This document shows positions 46,051 to 54,477 of a DNA stretch of 64,000 nt, in pieces. Within the stretch, counting starts at the first letter, position 1. Every line of letters begins with the position of its first letter. The DNA is from JAFDBW01 sp963825575. Its GTDB lineage: Bacteria; Desulfobacterota; Desulfuromonadia; Desulfuromonadales; BM103. Below the pieces are notes generated by a model. That model did no database searches, was not told the origin of the DNA, and worked only from the letters and a program-made list of their open reading frames with translations. A program made the position numbers and the translations under genes. Where the stretch lies: the NCBI GenBank assembly GCA_963825575.1, contig CAWGUB010000020.1, positions 44,798 through 108,797 of the forward strand. Reading direction: 5' to 3'.

Positions 46051-46728
46051 TCACCCTTCTTTGCATTTCTCCGCAAGCTCTTCGAGACGGTCGAAATCGA
46101 TAATTTCGACGGTCTTCCCTGCGACCGAAATCAAATCGTCTTCCGAGAGTTTGCGTAAAGTGCGTGAAAGCGTTTCACTGACGGTGCCGAGGTTTGAGGC
46201 CAGCTGGCTTTTAGAAATAGGCAGATCAATAATCCGTTTTGTTCCGCGGGAGAGATCCATCAGGTAGCGTGCCAATCGTGAGGGTACGTCCTTGAAGGTC
46301 AGGTCCTCAATCTGGTTGGCAAACTGACGCAGAAATCTTGACAGCCCGGCGATCATGTTGATCGAGATTCTGCTGTTATCACGCAACAGGGCGAGGAAAG
46401 CATCCTTGGGCAAAAAAAGCAGTTTTGATACTTGCAACGGCTCGGCATAAGCCGGGTAAAGGCCTTCACCAAAAATTGCCGCCTCTGCAAAAGTCCCGCC
46501 CGGCTGAATAACATGCAGGATACGCTCCTTGCCTTCCGGGGAGAGCTTGTAGACTTTCACCTTGCCATCCAGCACGATAAAAAACCCCTGCGCCGGCTCT
46601 CCTTCGGAAAACAGCAGTTCGCCTCGGGGATGCTCATTAATCCGCACAATCCCCATCAAGTCATCGAGGTCCGGCTCACACAGGCCGGCAAAAAGGGGGA
46701 CGTTCTTCAGTATTTCACGATAATTCAT
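46051..46728 (-). CDS. CRP/FNR-family transcriptional regulator
   Basis: A 225-residue regulator: cyclic-nucleotide-binding-like beta barrel (ELLFSEGEPAQGFFIVLDGKVKVYKLSPEGKERIL), long dimer helix, and winged helix (ISKSQLASNLGTVSETLSRTLRKL). The recognition helix contains ExxSR (E-T-L-S-R), the residues by which FNR reads TTGA half-sites. The N-terminal Fe-S cysteines of FNR are absent, so it is not an O2-sensing FNR. DNR or HcpR-type NO sensing is likely but unproven. It is divergent from the DsrE-like gene and upstream of ygbA. Confidence 0.88.
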   Translation of the reverse strand: MNYREILKNVPLFAGLCEPDLDDLMGIVRINEHPRGELLFSEGEPAQGFFIVLDGKVKVYKLSPEGKERILHVIQPGGTFAEAAIFGEGLYPAYAEPLQVSKLLFLPKDAFLALLRDNSRISINMIAGLSRFLRQFANQIEDLTFKDVPSRLARYLMDLSRGTKRIIDLPISKSQLASNLGTVSETLSRTLRKLSEDDLISVAGKTVEIIDFDRLEELAEKCKEG

Positions 46729-46872
46729 ATTCCGCCCTACCTAAAAGACTGTAATCACTTGGCAATCTCAGAAGCCGCAGACTTTTTGATCATGAACATA
46801 TATAGCATATCGTGAAATTCCTGACAAAACTGATAATATTTATCCAAACATTAATAATACTTGGAGGACATC

Positions 46873-47349
46873 ATGAGAATTCTAGCTGTCACAATCTTTA
46901 CCTGCATCATCCTCGGAGGGCAAGCCCTGCCCGTGCAAGCCCTGGATGATGCAGAAGCATTGTCCGGGCTGACTTCGGTCCGAGCAATATACGATGTCCG
47001 GACAAAGGACGAAAAAGTCTTGCAATTCATCTTCACAGCGATTCGCGATACCTATGATGAAACCGTACAGCAGGACGTCAAGGCGCGCTACGTTGCCAGC
47101 ATGCGCGGCCCCACAGTCAAATTACTGGTACGGAGTCGCCAGGGTGACGCTGAATTACAGAAGAAGACCACCGACCTGATAAAGGAGTTGAACCAGCGAG
47201 GGATCAGACTTGAAGCTTGTGGTTATGCGCTGAACCTGTTCGGTGTCGAGCCGGAGGACCTGTATGAAGGAATCGTCGCCGTCGGCAACAGCCTCAACTC
47301 TTTGATTGGCTACCAAACCAAGGGCTACTCGCTGGTGCCGATGAATTAA
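46873..47349 (+). CDS. Exported DsrE-like protein
   Basis: About 158 residues from ATG 46873, with GGAGG five bases upstream. The signal peptide is RILAVTIFTCIILGGQALPVQA. The mature protein has the DsrE/DsrF-like pattern: VASMRGPTVKLLVRSRQGD, LIKELNQRGIRLEACGYALNLFGV with the family's conserved cysteine, and a closing YQTKGYSLVP. These periplasmic members (COG1416 type) have no firm function; sulfur handling is suggested for the family. It is divergent from the CRP/FNR gene. Confidence 0.8.
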   Translation: MRILAVTIFTCIILGGQALPVQALDDAEALSGLTSVRAIYDVRTKDEKVLQFIFTAIRDTYDETVQQDVKARYVASMRGPTVKLLVRSRQGDAELQKKTTDLIKELNQRGIRLEACGYALNLFGVEPEDLYEGIVAVGNSLNSLIGYQTKGYSLVPMN

Positions 47350-47446
47350 AGACAGGGACGCGTCCCTCGTCCCTCAGTTTACTGACAAACCTACACATGA
47401 TGCGGGTTTTTGGGCCTGGCAGGTGGGGTTTCTATGAGGTTTGCGG

Positions 47447-47972
47447 CAACGGATGGTTAATCTGTTGTCCTTGTTCTTTTTTACAACGCTCTTTCACAAA
47501 GACAAAACCGGCGGGTCGCGTCCCGCCCGACGTCATACTTTTGTCCGGCAACAAAAGTATGCAAAAATGCCTTCTCCTTGCGGAGGGCATCTCCTTTGCC
47601 GGTTTTCTGAGGAATCCAGTAACGACGGAGCTTAATAAGTCGGCCCGTTACAGGGGGCCTCCCTTTCAGGTGACCTGCAAGAGAAAAGCTTGATAGCACA
47701 GTGACCGATGCAATCCTCCACAGGAGTAGAGGCTCACAAGAGCCTCGTCACCTGCAGGGGAAACCCTGACTCTTGATCGATAAGAACACTCTGGATTGAG
47801 GTTGCCGCCGTTACGAACCAGACATGCCCAGCGCAGCGCCAAGCTTTCTTTTGCTTCCTTTCTTTGTCGCTACAAAGAAAATGAAGTTGCTGTCGGGCAA
47901 CCCCGACGGTTTTGCTTTTGTCTTTAAGTTCCAAAGTCCAATGGAAAAGGACAACAGATTAACCATCCATTG
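47447..47972. repeat. 526-bp repeat composite with 26-bp inverted ends (MITE-like)
   Basis: The ends (47447-47472 and 47947-47972) are inverted copies with one mismatch, sharing AAGGACAACAGATTAACC. The left half (to about 47700) is the hairpin-train repeat of copy A, in reverse orientation. The right half has its own hairpins, TTTCTTTGT-CGCT-ACAAAGAAA (47859-47880) and GTCGGG-CAAC-CCCGAC (about 47893-47908). The middle carries no recognisable transposase. No gene lies between 47350 and 48061. Confidence 0.7.
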
Positions 47973-48061
47973 CCCTCACTATCATGAATTCCGGCTGAAC
48001 TTTGTCAGCAGCCTGCGAAACGCGTTCCGCATCCCTGCTTCAAAAGGCTTTGCCTGTTGAA

Positions 48062-48427
48062 TCATCCCCCAGCCCGCTTGACCGGCCAACCTTTTGCCTG
48101 AAGAAGTTCGATCAGGGTATCGCGATGATCACCCTGGATCTCGATAATGCCATCTTTGAGCGTACCACCGGTACCGCACTTCTGCTTGAGTTCCTTGGCC
48201 AGCAGTTTCAGTTGATCGACGGGCAACGGCACACCGGTAACCAGGGTTACGCCCTTGCCTTTGCGGCCTTTGGTCTCGCGCCCGACGCGTACGATGCCAT
48301 CACTTTTAGGTTCCGGTTGCTTCTGCTTTTGCACGCCACAACCACAGTGCTCAAAGTATTTTTTACATTTCGGGCAGACACGCCCTGAGTCAGTTGAATA
48401 TACAAGTCTTGAGTTTGTCTTGTTCAT
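48062..48427 (-). CDS. yciH: SUI1/YciH-family translation factor
   Basis: A 121-residue protein. The N-terminal CPKCKKYFEHCGCG suggests a small zinc-binding knuckle. The SUI1 domain follows: IVRVGRETKGRKGKGVTLVTGVPLPVDQLKLLAKELKQKCGTGGTLKDGIIEIQGDHRDTLIELL. It is related to eukaryotic eIF1 and possibly affects start-site selection; the bacterial role is not settled. Confidence 0.92.
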   Translation of the reverse strand: MNKTNSRLVYSTDSGRVCPKCKKYFEHCGCGVQKQKQPEPKSDGIVRVGRETKGRKGKGVTLVTGVPLPVDQLKLLAKELKQKCGTGGTLKDGIIEIQGDHRDTLIELLQAKGWPVKRAGG

Positions 48428-48475
48428 CCTTTATTTCCTCTTTCCTCTTTCCTCTCACCACTTGCCTCTGCAGTC
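48428..48475. repeat. Short low-complexity tract
   Basis: On the plus strand, CCTCTTTCCTCTTTCCTCT is followed by AGTCTAAAGCCTAAAGC. These are tandem words with no coding content, between the SUI1 start and the end of the membrane-protein gene, similar in kind to the tract at 18366-18445. Confidence 0.4.
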
Positions 48476-49347
48476 TAAAGCCTAAAGCTAGTCCCTGCGC
48501 TGAGGTGTCTTATCCCGTACCAAAGCAACATGACCAGGGCAATCAGCGGCAACGCCGGAATAAACAGACCGGTCACCTGGGCCAAGATGTTGGCGATGAA
48601 CAGGGCAACGACCGAAACCGGCAGATAGCCACCGATCCGCCCACGTCGTGCCAGAGCTTCCCCCCTGCTGCCTAGGAGGTTGTCGTTGACATCATGTTGC
48701 CGGGCAACAAGGGCGAAAAAAACCACCATGATCCAGTCTGATACGCCGAAGACTGGAGCCAGGTTGACAGAACCGGGGAAGGCCAGCTTAACCAGAATCA
48801 TATCGATCAGTGGCGGAGGGCCTTCAAGCGTTCGGTAATACTGTTCGATCTGGTTGACGAAACCGGAGGTCGGACCTTTGAACCAGCTGGCAAAGTCGGC
48901 CAGCGTCATGACGATGCAGACGGGCACGATCTCCCAAAGCCTCTTGACATAGCGGGCCAGCGCTGCACCGACAATTGTTGCAACCAGTAGCAGCATGGCT
49001 GACTTGAGGGCCCAGAAGACGACCTGCCACGAACCTGAGTAAGGGAGCTGATTGACCAGCCAGAGCAACAATACCAGTGCACCACTCCAGAACAGGTAAA
49101 AGCCCCGTGTTCTTTCCTCAGGATGGAGCAGAAGAGCGGGCAGGATAAGCTGGGCCGCGGCGTAGAGTTGGAGGAACAGGAACAATCCGGACCACAGGGC
49201 AAGATTTGAGTCGATCAGTTGCCCGGTTGACCAGAGGCCGACAACCGCGCAACTCCAGACAAGATGACTGGCAATAAGCAGAAGAATCAGCCGCCAGTTT
49301 GATTTATTGAAGGAGACCAGGGATTGCAATGACATGAGGCTATTATG
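48475..49347 (-). CDS. Polytopic membrane protein, unknown
   Basis: About 290 residues from ATG 49347. Seven to eight hydrophobic helices are predicted (for example LILLLIASHLVWSCAVVGLW, ALVLLLWLVNQLPY, MLLLVATIVGAALARYV, and SVVALFIANILAQVTGLFIPALPLIALVMLL). FGVSDWIMVVFFALVARQHD contains an Asp in a hydrophobic context but no clear protease motif. I do not recognise the family. It stands alone in the same direction as yciH. A terminator-like hairpin lies upstream at 49383. Confidence 0.6.
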   Translation of the reverse strand, partial: HNSLMSLQSLVSFNKSNWRLILLLIASHLVWSCAVVGLWSTGQLIDSNLALWSGLFLFLQLYAAAQLILPALLLHPEERTRGFYLFWSGALVLLLWLVNQLPYSGSWQVVFWALKSAMLLLVATIVGAALARYVKRLWEIVPVCIVMTLADFASWFKGPTSGFVNQIEQYYRTLEGPPPLIDMILVKLAFPGSVNLAPVFGVSDWIMVVFFALVARQHDVNDNLLGSRGEALARRGRIGGYLPVSVVALFIANILAQVTGLFIPALPLIALVMLLWYGIRHLSAGTSFRL

Positions 49348-49382
49348 CATTGACGACTTCACGAGATAAAGGAAAAGAAAAC

Positions 49383-49404
49383 GCCGCAACCAGTCGGTTG
49401 CGGC
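49383..49404. terminator. Perfect hairpin
   Basis: GCCGCAACC and GGTTGCGGC pair around AGTC. It lies between the diguanylate cyclase gene (downstream side) and the membrane-protein gene, so it likely ends the pilin/HD-GYP/GGDEF transcript. Confidence 0.7.
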
Positions 49405-49533
49405 ATGCCATGAAAATCATGTCTAAAATATCCCTAGATGATCTAGAAATGAGTTGCAGTAATACTTATAAGAAAGCCCCATCCTGAGAGTCAGGGAGAG
49501 GCTTCAATTTACTGTTTATCGTGATTAATAAGA

Positions 49534-50982
49534 CTACGTTGCCTGACAGACTCTATCTTTCTCAAGAAGTTTTGCAGCGTACATGGCCTTGTCAGCCAGA
49601 CAAAGCAGGTCCTTGTATGATGACATGTCTCCACCTAGATACGTTGAGACCCCGATGCTCGCGGTGATTTGATCGCAATTAATTTGTGGAATTGCCAATC
49701 CTCTGATCATTTTCAGAAGTCTCTCAGCAAACTCGCTGGCACCAACGCTCGTTGTGTTTGGCAGGATGACGGCAAATTCCTCACCACCATAGCGAGAGGC
49801 GATATCACTTTTGCGGAGCACCTGCTCAATCAGCTTGCCAATCTGTTTCAACACGACATCGCCAATGATATGCCCATAGTTATCATTGACTCTTTTGAAA
49901 TTATCAATATCCAAGAACACGCAAGAAAGGGGTTGGCCATAACGTTGCGTCCTGGAGAATTCCTCTTTAAAACGTGAATGGAAATGTTGATGATTATAAA
50001 GCCGCGTCAAACTGTCACGACAAACCAAATCTTCAAGCAACTGTCTGTTTGACTGCATCGCTTCAAAAAGCACTGCATTCTCAAGGGCATTCCCCGAAAT
50101 GTTGGCGACCAACTGGCACAACTTTAAAATCCTTTTTGAGATACCTCCTCTTAGCGGGGAAGCAGTCCTCAGGAAAAAAGTCCCAATGACATTCTGTTTT
50201 TTAATGATCGGAACAACAAAAAGCGAATTAAAAGGGATTCCTTGGATTTTTTCCCTGACGGGTTCCATAAGGAGACTGCTACCGATATCCTGCAATATAA
50301 CGGGTCTCTGGGTAATGAGGGCCTTTTTAATTTCCGGGTACTTCTCCAGGTCGATTTTTATTTCTTGGTCGCTGGGCAAGTCATTGCTTGCCTTGACAAT
50401 TAATTCTTGATCGTCGCTAAAGCTTAGTATCGAACAACGCGACACATCGGTTATCTGGGTTATTTTTTCAATAATAATTGTGAAAATCTTCTTGGGATTT
50501 CTCGTCACAGAAATGTGATCCGCCAGTTCAATCAACATCAATAAATCTTCTTTTTCCAGTTCTTCGTAATGCTCTTTGGTAGAAAGGTGCGTATCTATCC
50601 TGGCAATCAATTCATTCGCGCTGACGGGCTTTGTAATGTAGTCGTCAGCACCTGCATGCAATCCATTAATGATGTCTTCTTTTTGATCGCAAGAAGACAG
50701 CAGCAGTAACGGCAAGTATTTTGTCGCGCTTTCTTCCTTTAACAGAGCGCAAATCATTGGGCCATTATGGTCTGGCATATCCATATCGAGGAGAACCAGG
50801 TCGATTTGATGACTTCCTGCAAGTTCAATCGCTTCTGCGCCATTCGCAGCTTCGATAACATCGTAATGCCCACTGAGAATATCTTTCAGGAAGACCCGGG
50901 AGGCTGGTTGTCGATCAATGACAAGAATTTTTCTCACTGATTTACCCTTCTTAGCAGTAACAAGTTTTAAAGACATCGCCAA
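49534..50982 (-). CDS. REC-GAF-GGDEF diguanylate cyclase
   Basis: A 482-residue protein. The receiver domain (residues ~18-135) has acceptor Asp in LLDMDMPDHNG and Lys in YITKPVSA, but the usual acidic pair reads VIDRQ. A GAF domain follows (LIELADHISVTRNPKKIFTIIIEKITQITDVSRCSI ... VVPIIKKQNVIGTFFLR). The GGDEF domain has YGGEEF (active form), preceded by RKSD, which matches the RxxD inhibitory site. LDIDNFKRVNDNYGHIIGD keeps both guanine-contact residues (Asn and Asp), so c-di-GMP rather than cGAMP is the expected product. It is the third gene of the riboswitch operon. Confidence 0.9.
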   Translation of the reverse strand: MAMSLKLVTAKKGKSVRKILVIDRQPASRVFLKDILSGHYDVIEAANGAEAIELAGSHQIDLVLLDMDMPDHNGPMICALLKEESATKYLPLLLLSSCDQKEDIINGLHAGADDYITKPVSANELIARIDTHLSTKEHYEELEKEDLLMLIELADHISVTRNPKKIFTIIIEKITQITDVSRCSILSFSDDQELIVKASNDLPSDQEIKIDLEKYPEIKKALITQRPVILQDIGSSLLMEPVREKIQGIPFNSLFVVPIIKKQNVIGTFFLRTASPLRGGISKRILKLCQLVANISGNALENAVLFEAMQSNRQLLEDLVCRDSLTRLYNHQHFHSRFKEEFSRTQRYGQPLSCVFLDIDNFKRVNDNYGHIIGDVVLKQIGKLIEQVLRKSDIASRYGGEEFAVILPNTTSVGASEFAERLLKMIRGLAIPQINCDQITASIGVSTYLGGDMSSYKDLLCLADKAMYAAKLLEKDRVCQAT

Positions 50983-51025
50983 TGCTCACAAGCAGAATAC
51001 AATTGACAATCCAGACAACAAATTA

Positions 51026-53134
51026 TTAAACAACGGCAGCATTCAGTGATCTTGCCCATTCGGCAGGTTGGGCATCGACCTTTTTCATGGCCCGGAACAA
51101 CGCCTCTACAACTGTGGGGTCAAACAAATGTCCGCTCTTTTGAGTCATATGTTCGAAAACGCGATCTTGACTCCAGCCCTCGCGATAGGGTCGATCTGAA
51201 TAAAGTGCGTCGTAAACATCGGCAACGGTCAGGATGCGAGAGATGGGATGAATTTCTTCCCCCTTCAACCCTAAGGGATAGCCGGACCCATCCCAACACT
51301 CATGATGCTGTTCCACAACAGGCCTGATACTATCAAAAACTTTTATCGGCTCCAGGATGCGTGCCGCAACCGAGGGGTGTTCCCTGATGATTGCAATCTC
51401 TTCAGGATTCAACTTGTCCGCCTTGTTCAGAATCTCAGACGGGACCGAAATTTTGCCAAGATCGTGCAGCAACCCGGCGCGATGAACATCTAATAGAGTC
51501 GCCTCATCGAGCCCCATTTCTTCACCAATAACCAGAGCATATCTGGTCACCCTTTCAGAATGACCCAGCGTCCATTTGCTGTGGGCATCTACGCTTCGGG
51601 CCAATGCGGTCAAAATACCAAAGTTCAAACCGTCCAGTTCCTCAACCATAGCCGCCTTGGCCAAGGCAACCCCCAACTGGTCAGCCAATTGGTGCAGGAT
51701 GTCAATTTCCCCAGGAGCAAGTTTCGGCTCCGGATATGCGAAGATCAAAGCACCCTGCTTTTCCGAAGAGATATTCACAGGCAACAAGAGAAAATGATGG
51801 CAGCCTTTTGCAGTAAACAGTTTAAAGAGTTGGGGGAGGTCGCCCGTAGAAAGGAATTGACTCTCTTCAGAATGTTTTTGTGTCAAGTCAGTCGGGTTTA
51901 GCGCTAGAGCCATAGACTTTTCAGCTACGTACCCGCTCTTGGCGGTTGTCTGCCAGAGTTTTGAATTGGGCCTTGCATTCTGCTCGTAGACAACAAAACC
52001 AACCTGTTCCGCTTTAATCAGCCCTTCCAGTCCATTGAGCAATTTCAGAACAATCTCATTCTGTCCTATTTCACCCAACACATCACTGATGGTCTTACTC
52101 ATTTTCTCCTGTTGGAACAGATGGGTTTTGATCTTCCCTGCCATTAAATTGAAGGAATTTGACAGGTCTTCAAATTCATCCTGACTTTTGACATCGAGAT
52201 TGCAATCGTATTTTCCAGAACCGACCAACTGGGTGGCCTGCTGTAGCGTTTGCAGTGGAAGCAGGATTTTTCTGACCAGAATGCTGCTGGCCAAGAGAAT
52301 AATCCAGAATGCCAAGCCTCCCGTCAATCCAGCGTTGCGGGCAAACTGGTAGAGGCCAGAAAAAACCTGTTCTTTCGGCTCAGCAACCAGTACGTACCAG
52401 CTGTCAACATCGAATTTTGCTCTTAAAAAGACCGACCAATTGCCAACCAGCCATTCGGAAGCATTTTGTTCAACCTCCGCATACCGATGCTCGGCACCTT
52501 CTTCCATTTGCAGCATTTTATAACTGACATCCGGTGTGAACTCAGAGTTGAATAGCGGATGTAAACTCTTGTCCACAATTGTCACCTGTGCATTGGGCGG
52601 CACAAAGACCAGCATAAACTCCAACAATGCATCAGGATTAATATGGCCGCAAACAACGACCTTCTGATGATTGGCTGTTACAATAAGTTTGGCCATCCAG
52701 ATTTCGGGCTTTTGCGCTTTTCCCGCCTCAATAATAAGGGGTTGGCCTTGCCGGATTCTTTCATTGGCCTTTTGAGAAAGAGAGAAGAAACGCTGTAATT
52801 CTGCACTGTCTGCAGGGAATCGTTGAATTGATAAAAATGTGTCTTCTGTCAGTCCTGTCACGAATCCTTGTTCTTGATTGTCGGCGGAGGGAGAGGGTTG
52901 CTCCTTGGCCGCTTGCTCCAGTGAGGCTTCAATGTCATTAAGCCTCGAGATAACCGCCATGCCGATATTCTTGCTGGCATGATGTAAACGTTTTGCTGTG
53001 TCGGCAGTCAACTGAGATCGAACATTGTAATACGTCAAGGTTGTCAACCCGCCGATTGGCAACAATGCACACAATAAGACCACCAGGAAAATACGTCGAA
53101 ACACTCGACTTCGGAAATAAAAGAATTTCTTCAC
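51026..53134 (-). CDS. Membrane sensor with HAMP, GAF-like and HD-GYP phosphodiesterase domains
   Basis: A 702-residue protein. A membrane helix near residues 14-34 and another near 276-294 enclose a ~240-residue periplasmic sensor (Cache-like). HAMP follows (LLPLQTLQQATQLVGSGKYDCNLDVKSQDEFEDL), then a GAF-like region, and the C-terminal HD-GYP domain: RAGLLHDLGKISVPSEIL, REHPSVAARIL, EQHHECWDGSGYPLGLKGEEIHPISRILTVADVYDAL. All metal residues and the GYP motif are intact, so it should hydrolyse c-di-GMP. It starts nine bases after the pseudopilin stop and is followed by a diguanylate cyclase, making an antagonistic pair. Confidence 0.9.
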   Translation of the reverse strand: MKKFFYFRSRVFRRIFLVVLLCALLPIGGLTTLTYYNVRSQLTADTAKRLHHASKNIGMAVISRLNDIEASLEQAAKEQPSPSADNQEQGFVTGLTEDTFLSIQRFPADSAELQRFFSLSQKANERIRQGQPLIIEAGKAQKPEIWMAKLIVTANHQKVVVCGHINPDALLEFMLVFVPPNAQVTIVDKSLHPLFNSEFTPDVSYKMLQMEEGAEHRYAEVEQNASEWLVGNWSVFLRAKFDVDSWYVLVAEPKEQVFSGLYQFARNAGLTGGLAFWIILLASSILVRKILLPLQTLQQATQLVGSGKYDCNLDVKSQDEFEDLSNSFNLMAGKIKTHLFQQEKMSKTISDVLGEIGQNEIVLKLLNGLEGLIKAEQVGFVVYEQNARPNSKLWQTTAKSGYVAEKSMALALNPTDLTQKHSEESQFLSTGDLPQLFKLFTAKGCHHFLLLPVNISSEKQGALIFAYPEPKLAPGEIDILHQLADQLGVALAKAAMVEELDGLNFGILTALARSVDAHSKWTLGHSERVTRYALVIGEEMGLDEATLLDVHRAGLLHDLGKISVPSEILNKADKLNPEEIAIIREHPSVAARILEPIKVFDSIRPVVEQHHECWDGSGYPLGLKGEEIHPISRILTVADVYDALYSDRPYREGWSQDRVFEHMTQKSGHLFDPTVVEALFRAMKKVDAQPAEWARSLNAAVV

Positions 53135-53143
53135 AAGCTGTCC

Positions 53144-53701
53144 TCAATAATTTGCAGCGATGCCGACATAGCTTCCATCTCCCGCCCTTATGATGTCATC
53201 GTGGCTAGCTTTTGCAGTCAGCGCAGCATTGGTTTTGCCGTCAGGCCCCATACTGTAGAGGTCATAATCCGAGTTCAGAGGATGGAGTGATTTGTCTTTA
53301 CGCGGGGTAACTTTCCCTGGGCCCGTTAAAGGTTTGCCACGGAGCAACGTATACTGGTACGGGTTCCCCCATTGATCAACCAGGTTGATCCCCGCCTCCG
53401 CAAGAGTCTCCGGCAAGCGACCGTTGTTGAGTTCAAAAAACAACAGTTGATCTTCAATCGACTTGATCTCTTTAGTTGTGTTAGTTAACTTGAGTTTCTC
53501 CACATAGGAATAGTAAGCAGGAATGCTGATGGCGGACAGTGTGGCAATGATTGCGATGACAATCAAAACTTCGAGCAGGGTAAACCCGGAGGAATGTTTT
53601 TGCCGACAATGCAAGCGATTAGCGCGCAACTTGTTCAGAGCGTTGGCGAAGCTAAAAATCGCTGCCTTAATCGGCTTATGATTGACATCCAAAATTACCA
53701 T
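53144..53701 (-). CDS. Type II-secretion/type IV pseudopilin-like protein (GspG-like)
   Basis: A 185-residue protein with a class III signal: HSSGFTLLEVLIVIAIIATLSAISIPAYYSYVEKLKL, where prepilin peptidase cuts after Gly and the mature Phe carries Glu5. The leader is unusually long, 38 residues, if the ATG at 53701 is right. The C-terminal half has GspG-like features (VDQWGNPYQYTLL, YDLYSMGPDGKTNAAL). It is the first gene after the riboswitch. It may assemble into a pseudopilus or surface filament; it has no neighbouring secretion genes in the window. Confidence 0.85.
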   Translation of the reverse strand: MVILDVNHKPIKAAIFSFANALNKLRANRLHCRQKHSSGFTLLEVLIVIAIIATLSAISIPAYYSYVEKLKLTNTTKEIKSIEDQLLFFELNNGRLPETLAEAGINLVDQWGNPYQYTLLRGKPLTGPGKVTPRKDKSLHPLNSDYDLYSMGPDGKTNAALTAKASHDDIIRAGDGSYVGIAANY

Positions 53702-53888
53702 AGCCTTTTAATATCCCAATCAACCGCAGGGAGAATCCATTTAGGAAGCTGTCATGATTGGTATGATGCTGTTATTAAGGTCGAAGCCCTCCATCAAGGT
53801 TTGACAATCCTGAGCCTTCCCAGAAAACGTGATTAATGTGACGGATAAGATCGGCCCCCGGGGCTTCCAATCACAACTTCTCCCAATT

Positions 53889-53920
53889 AAAAAACCCGCT
53901 CTCGGATAACGAAACGGGCT
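53889..53920 (-). terminator. Intrinsic terminator downstream of the riboswitch
   Basis: On the minus strand CCCG-TT-TCG ... CGA-GA-GCGGG is followed by TTTTTT. It sits between the GEMM aptamer and the pseudopilin start. The 3' strand of the aptamer's P1 (GCCAAC) and the following AACATC...GATGTT can form a competing hairpin, so it is probably the expression platform. Confidence 0.75.
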
Positions 53921-53948
53921 AACATCAATATAGCTTAATATGGTTCGA

Positions 53949-54041
53949 TGTTGGCTCTCTTCGGTAGTCCGGCTACCCACGTGGGGCCCGTAACTTTGTG
54001 TGCCTGGGTTTCACCAGACTTACTCTTGTCGGAGAACAACT
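53949..54041 (-). ncRNA. GEMM-I (cyclic dinucleotide) riboswitch
   Basis: The minus strand folds as GEMM: a P1 outer stem (GUUGUUCUC with GAGAGCCAAC, one bulge), then the left helix GUCUGG-UGAAAC-CCAGGC, the conserved CACAAAG linker, and the right helix GGGCCC...GGGU leading to AGCCGGACUACCGA. The tetraloop-receptor-like elements match the class. The junction reads ACAAGAGUAAG, one base longer than in the Vibrio c-di-GMP aptamer and with A where G20 would be; Geobacter cGAMP-selective (GEMM-Ib) aptamers share this form (ACAAUACUAA). It is followed by a terminator and the pseudopilin/HD-GYP/GGDEF genes. Ligand preference is inference. Confidence 0.85.
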
Positions 54042-54064
54042 CACATTTATCTAAACCCATAAAT

Positions 54065-54082
54065 ATGCAAAATACACACCAA
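54065..54082 (-). promoter_or_regulatory. Sigma54-like promoter before the riboswitch
   Basis: On the minus strand TTGG-N10-GCA (TTGGTGTGTATTTTGCAT) matches the -24 GG/-12 GC pattern of RpoN promoters. It predicts a start about 12 bases on, near 54055, just before the aptamer's first helix. The spacing fits well, but sequence alone cannot prove use. Confidence 0.55.
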
Positions 54083-54340
54083 GCACCCCAAGACAAAGCC
54101 TTGCGGGCCCATCTTCAGCGTAACTACCTGAATATTCGTTAGACTGGATTTGTGAACTTTATCTGCTTTTTAAAATTCTGTGCTGCACTAGAGAGACATA
54201 AAATATTTTGGGGCAATTTTTTGTCTTAAGTAAACGGACATTTTTTGTCACACTCTGCTTAGAAATCTGATGTGGTCCGCTGATAAGACGTCCTATATAT
54301 TCCCGCATTATTTTATAAACGTCGGTTGGCAAAGAGGAGA

Positions 54341-54449
54341 AATTCTTGCTGATCCTGAATTGTTTGGTGGTCTCAAATTTGGCATAAATGCTTAATTCTT
54401 GCTGACCCTGCAATATAAGAATGGCCCCTCCTGAGTGGAAGGGCCATTT
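54341..54449. repeat. 17-base direct repeat and terminator-like hairpin
   Basis: AATTCTTGCTGATCCTG (54341-54357) recurs with one change at 54394-54410. Just after it AATGGCCC and GGGCCATT (54420-54449) form a hairpin whose sequence and flanks resemble 5763-5791. No gene is visible in 54100-54477. Confidence 0.5.
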
Positions 54450-54477
54450 ACACATCTTATTGATGGTAATTTAAAGA

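Noticed and set aside
47734..47934. 66-codon minus frame inside the repeat composite as a gene
   Set aside because: It has no ribosome site, runs across hairpins and inverted repeats, and its sequence is explained by the repeat.
53741..53980. 79-codon minus frame overlapping the riboswitch and terminator
   Set aside because: It would be translated through the aptamer and terminator stems; the RNA elements explain the sequence better.
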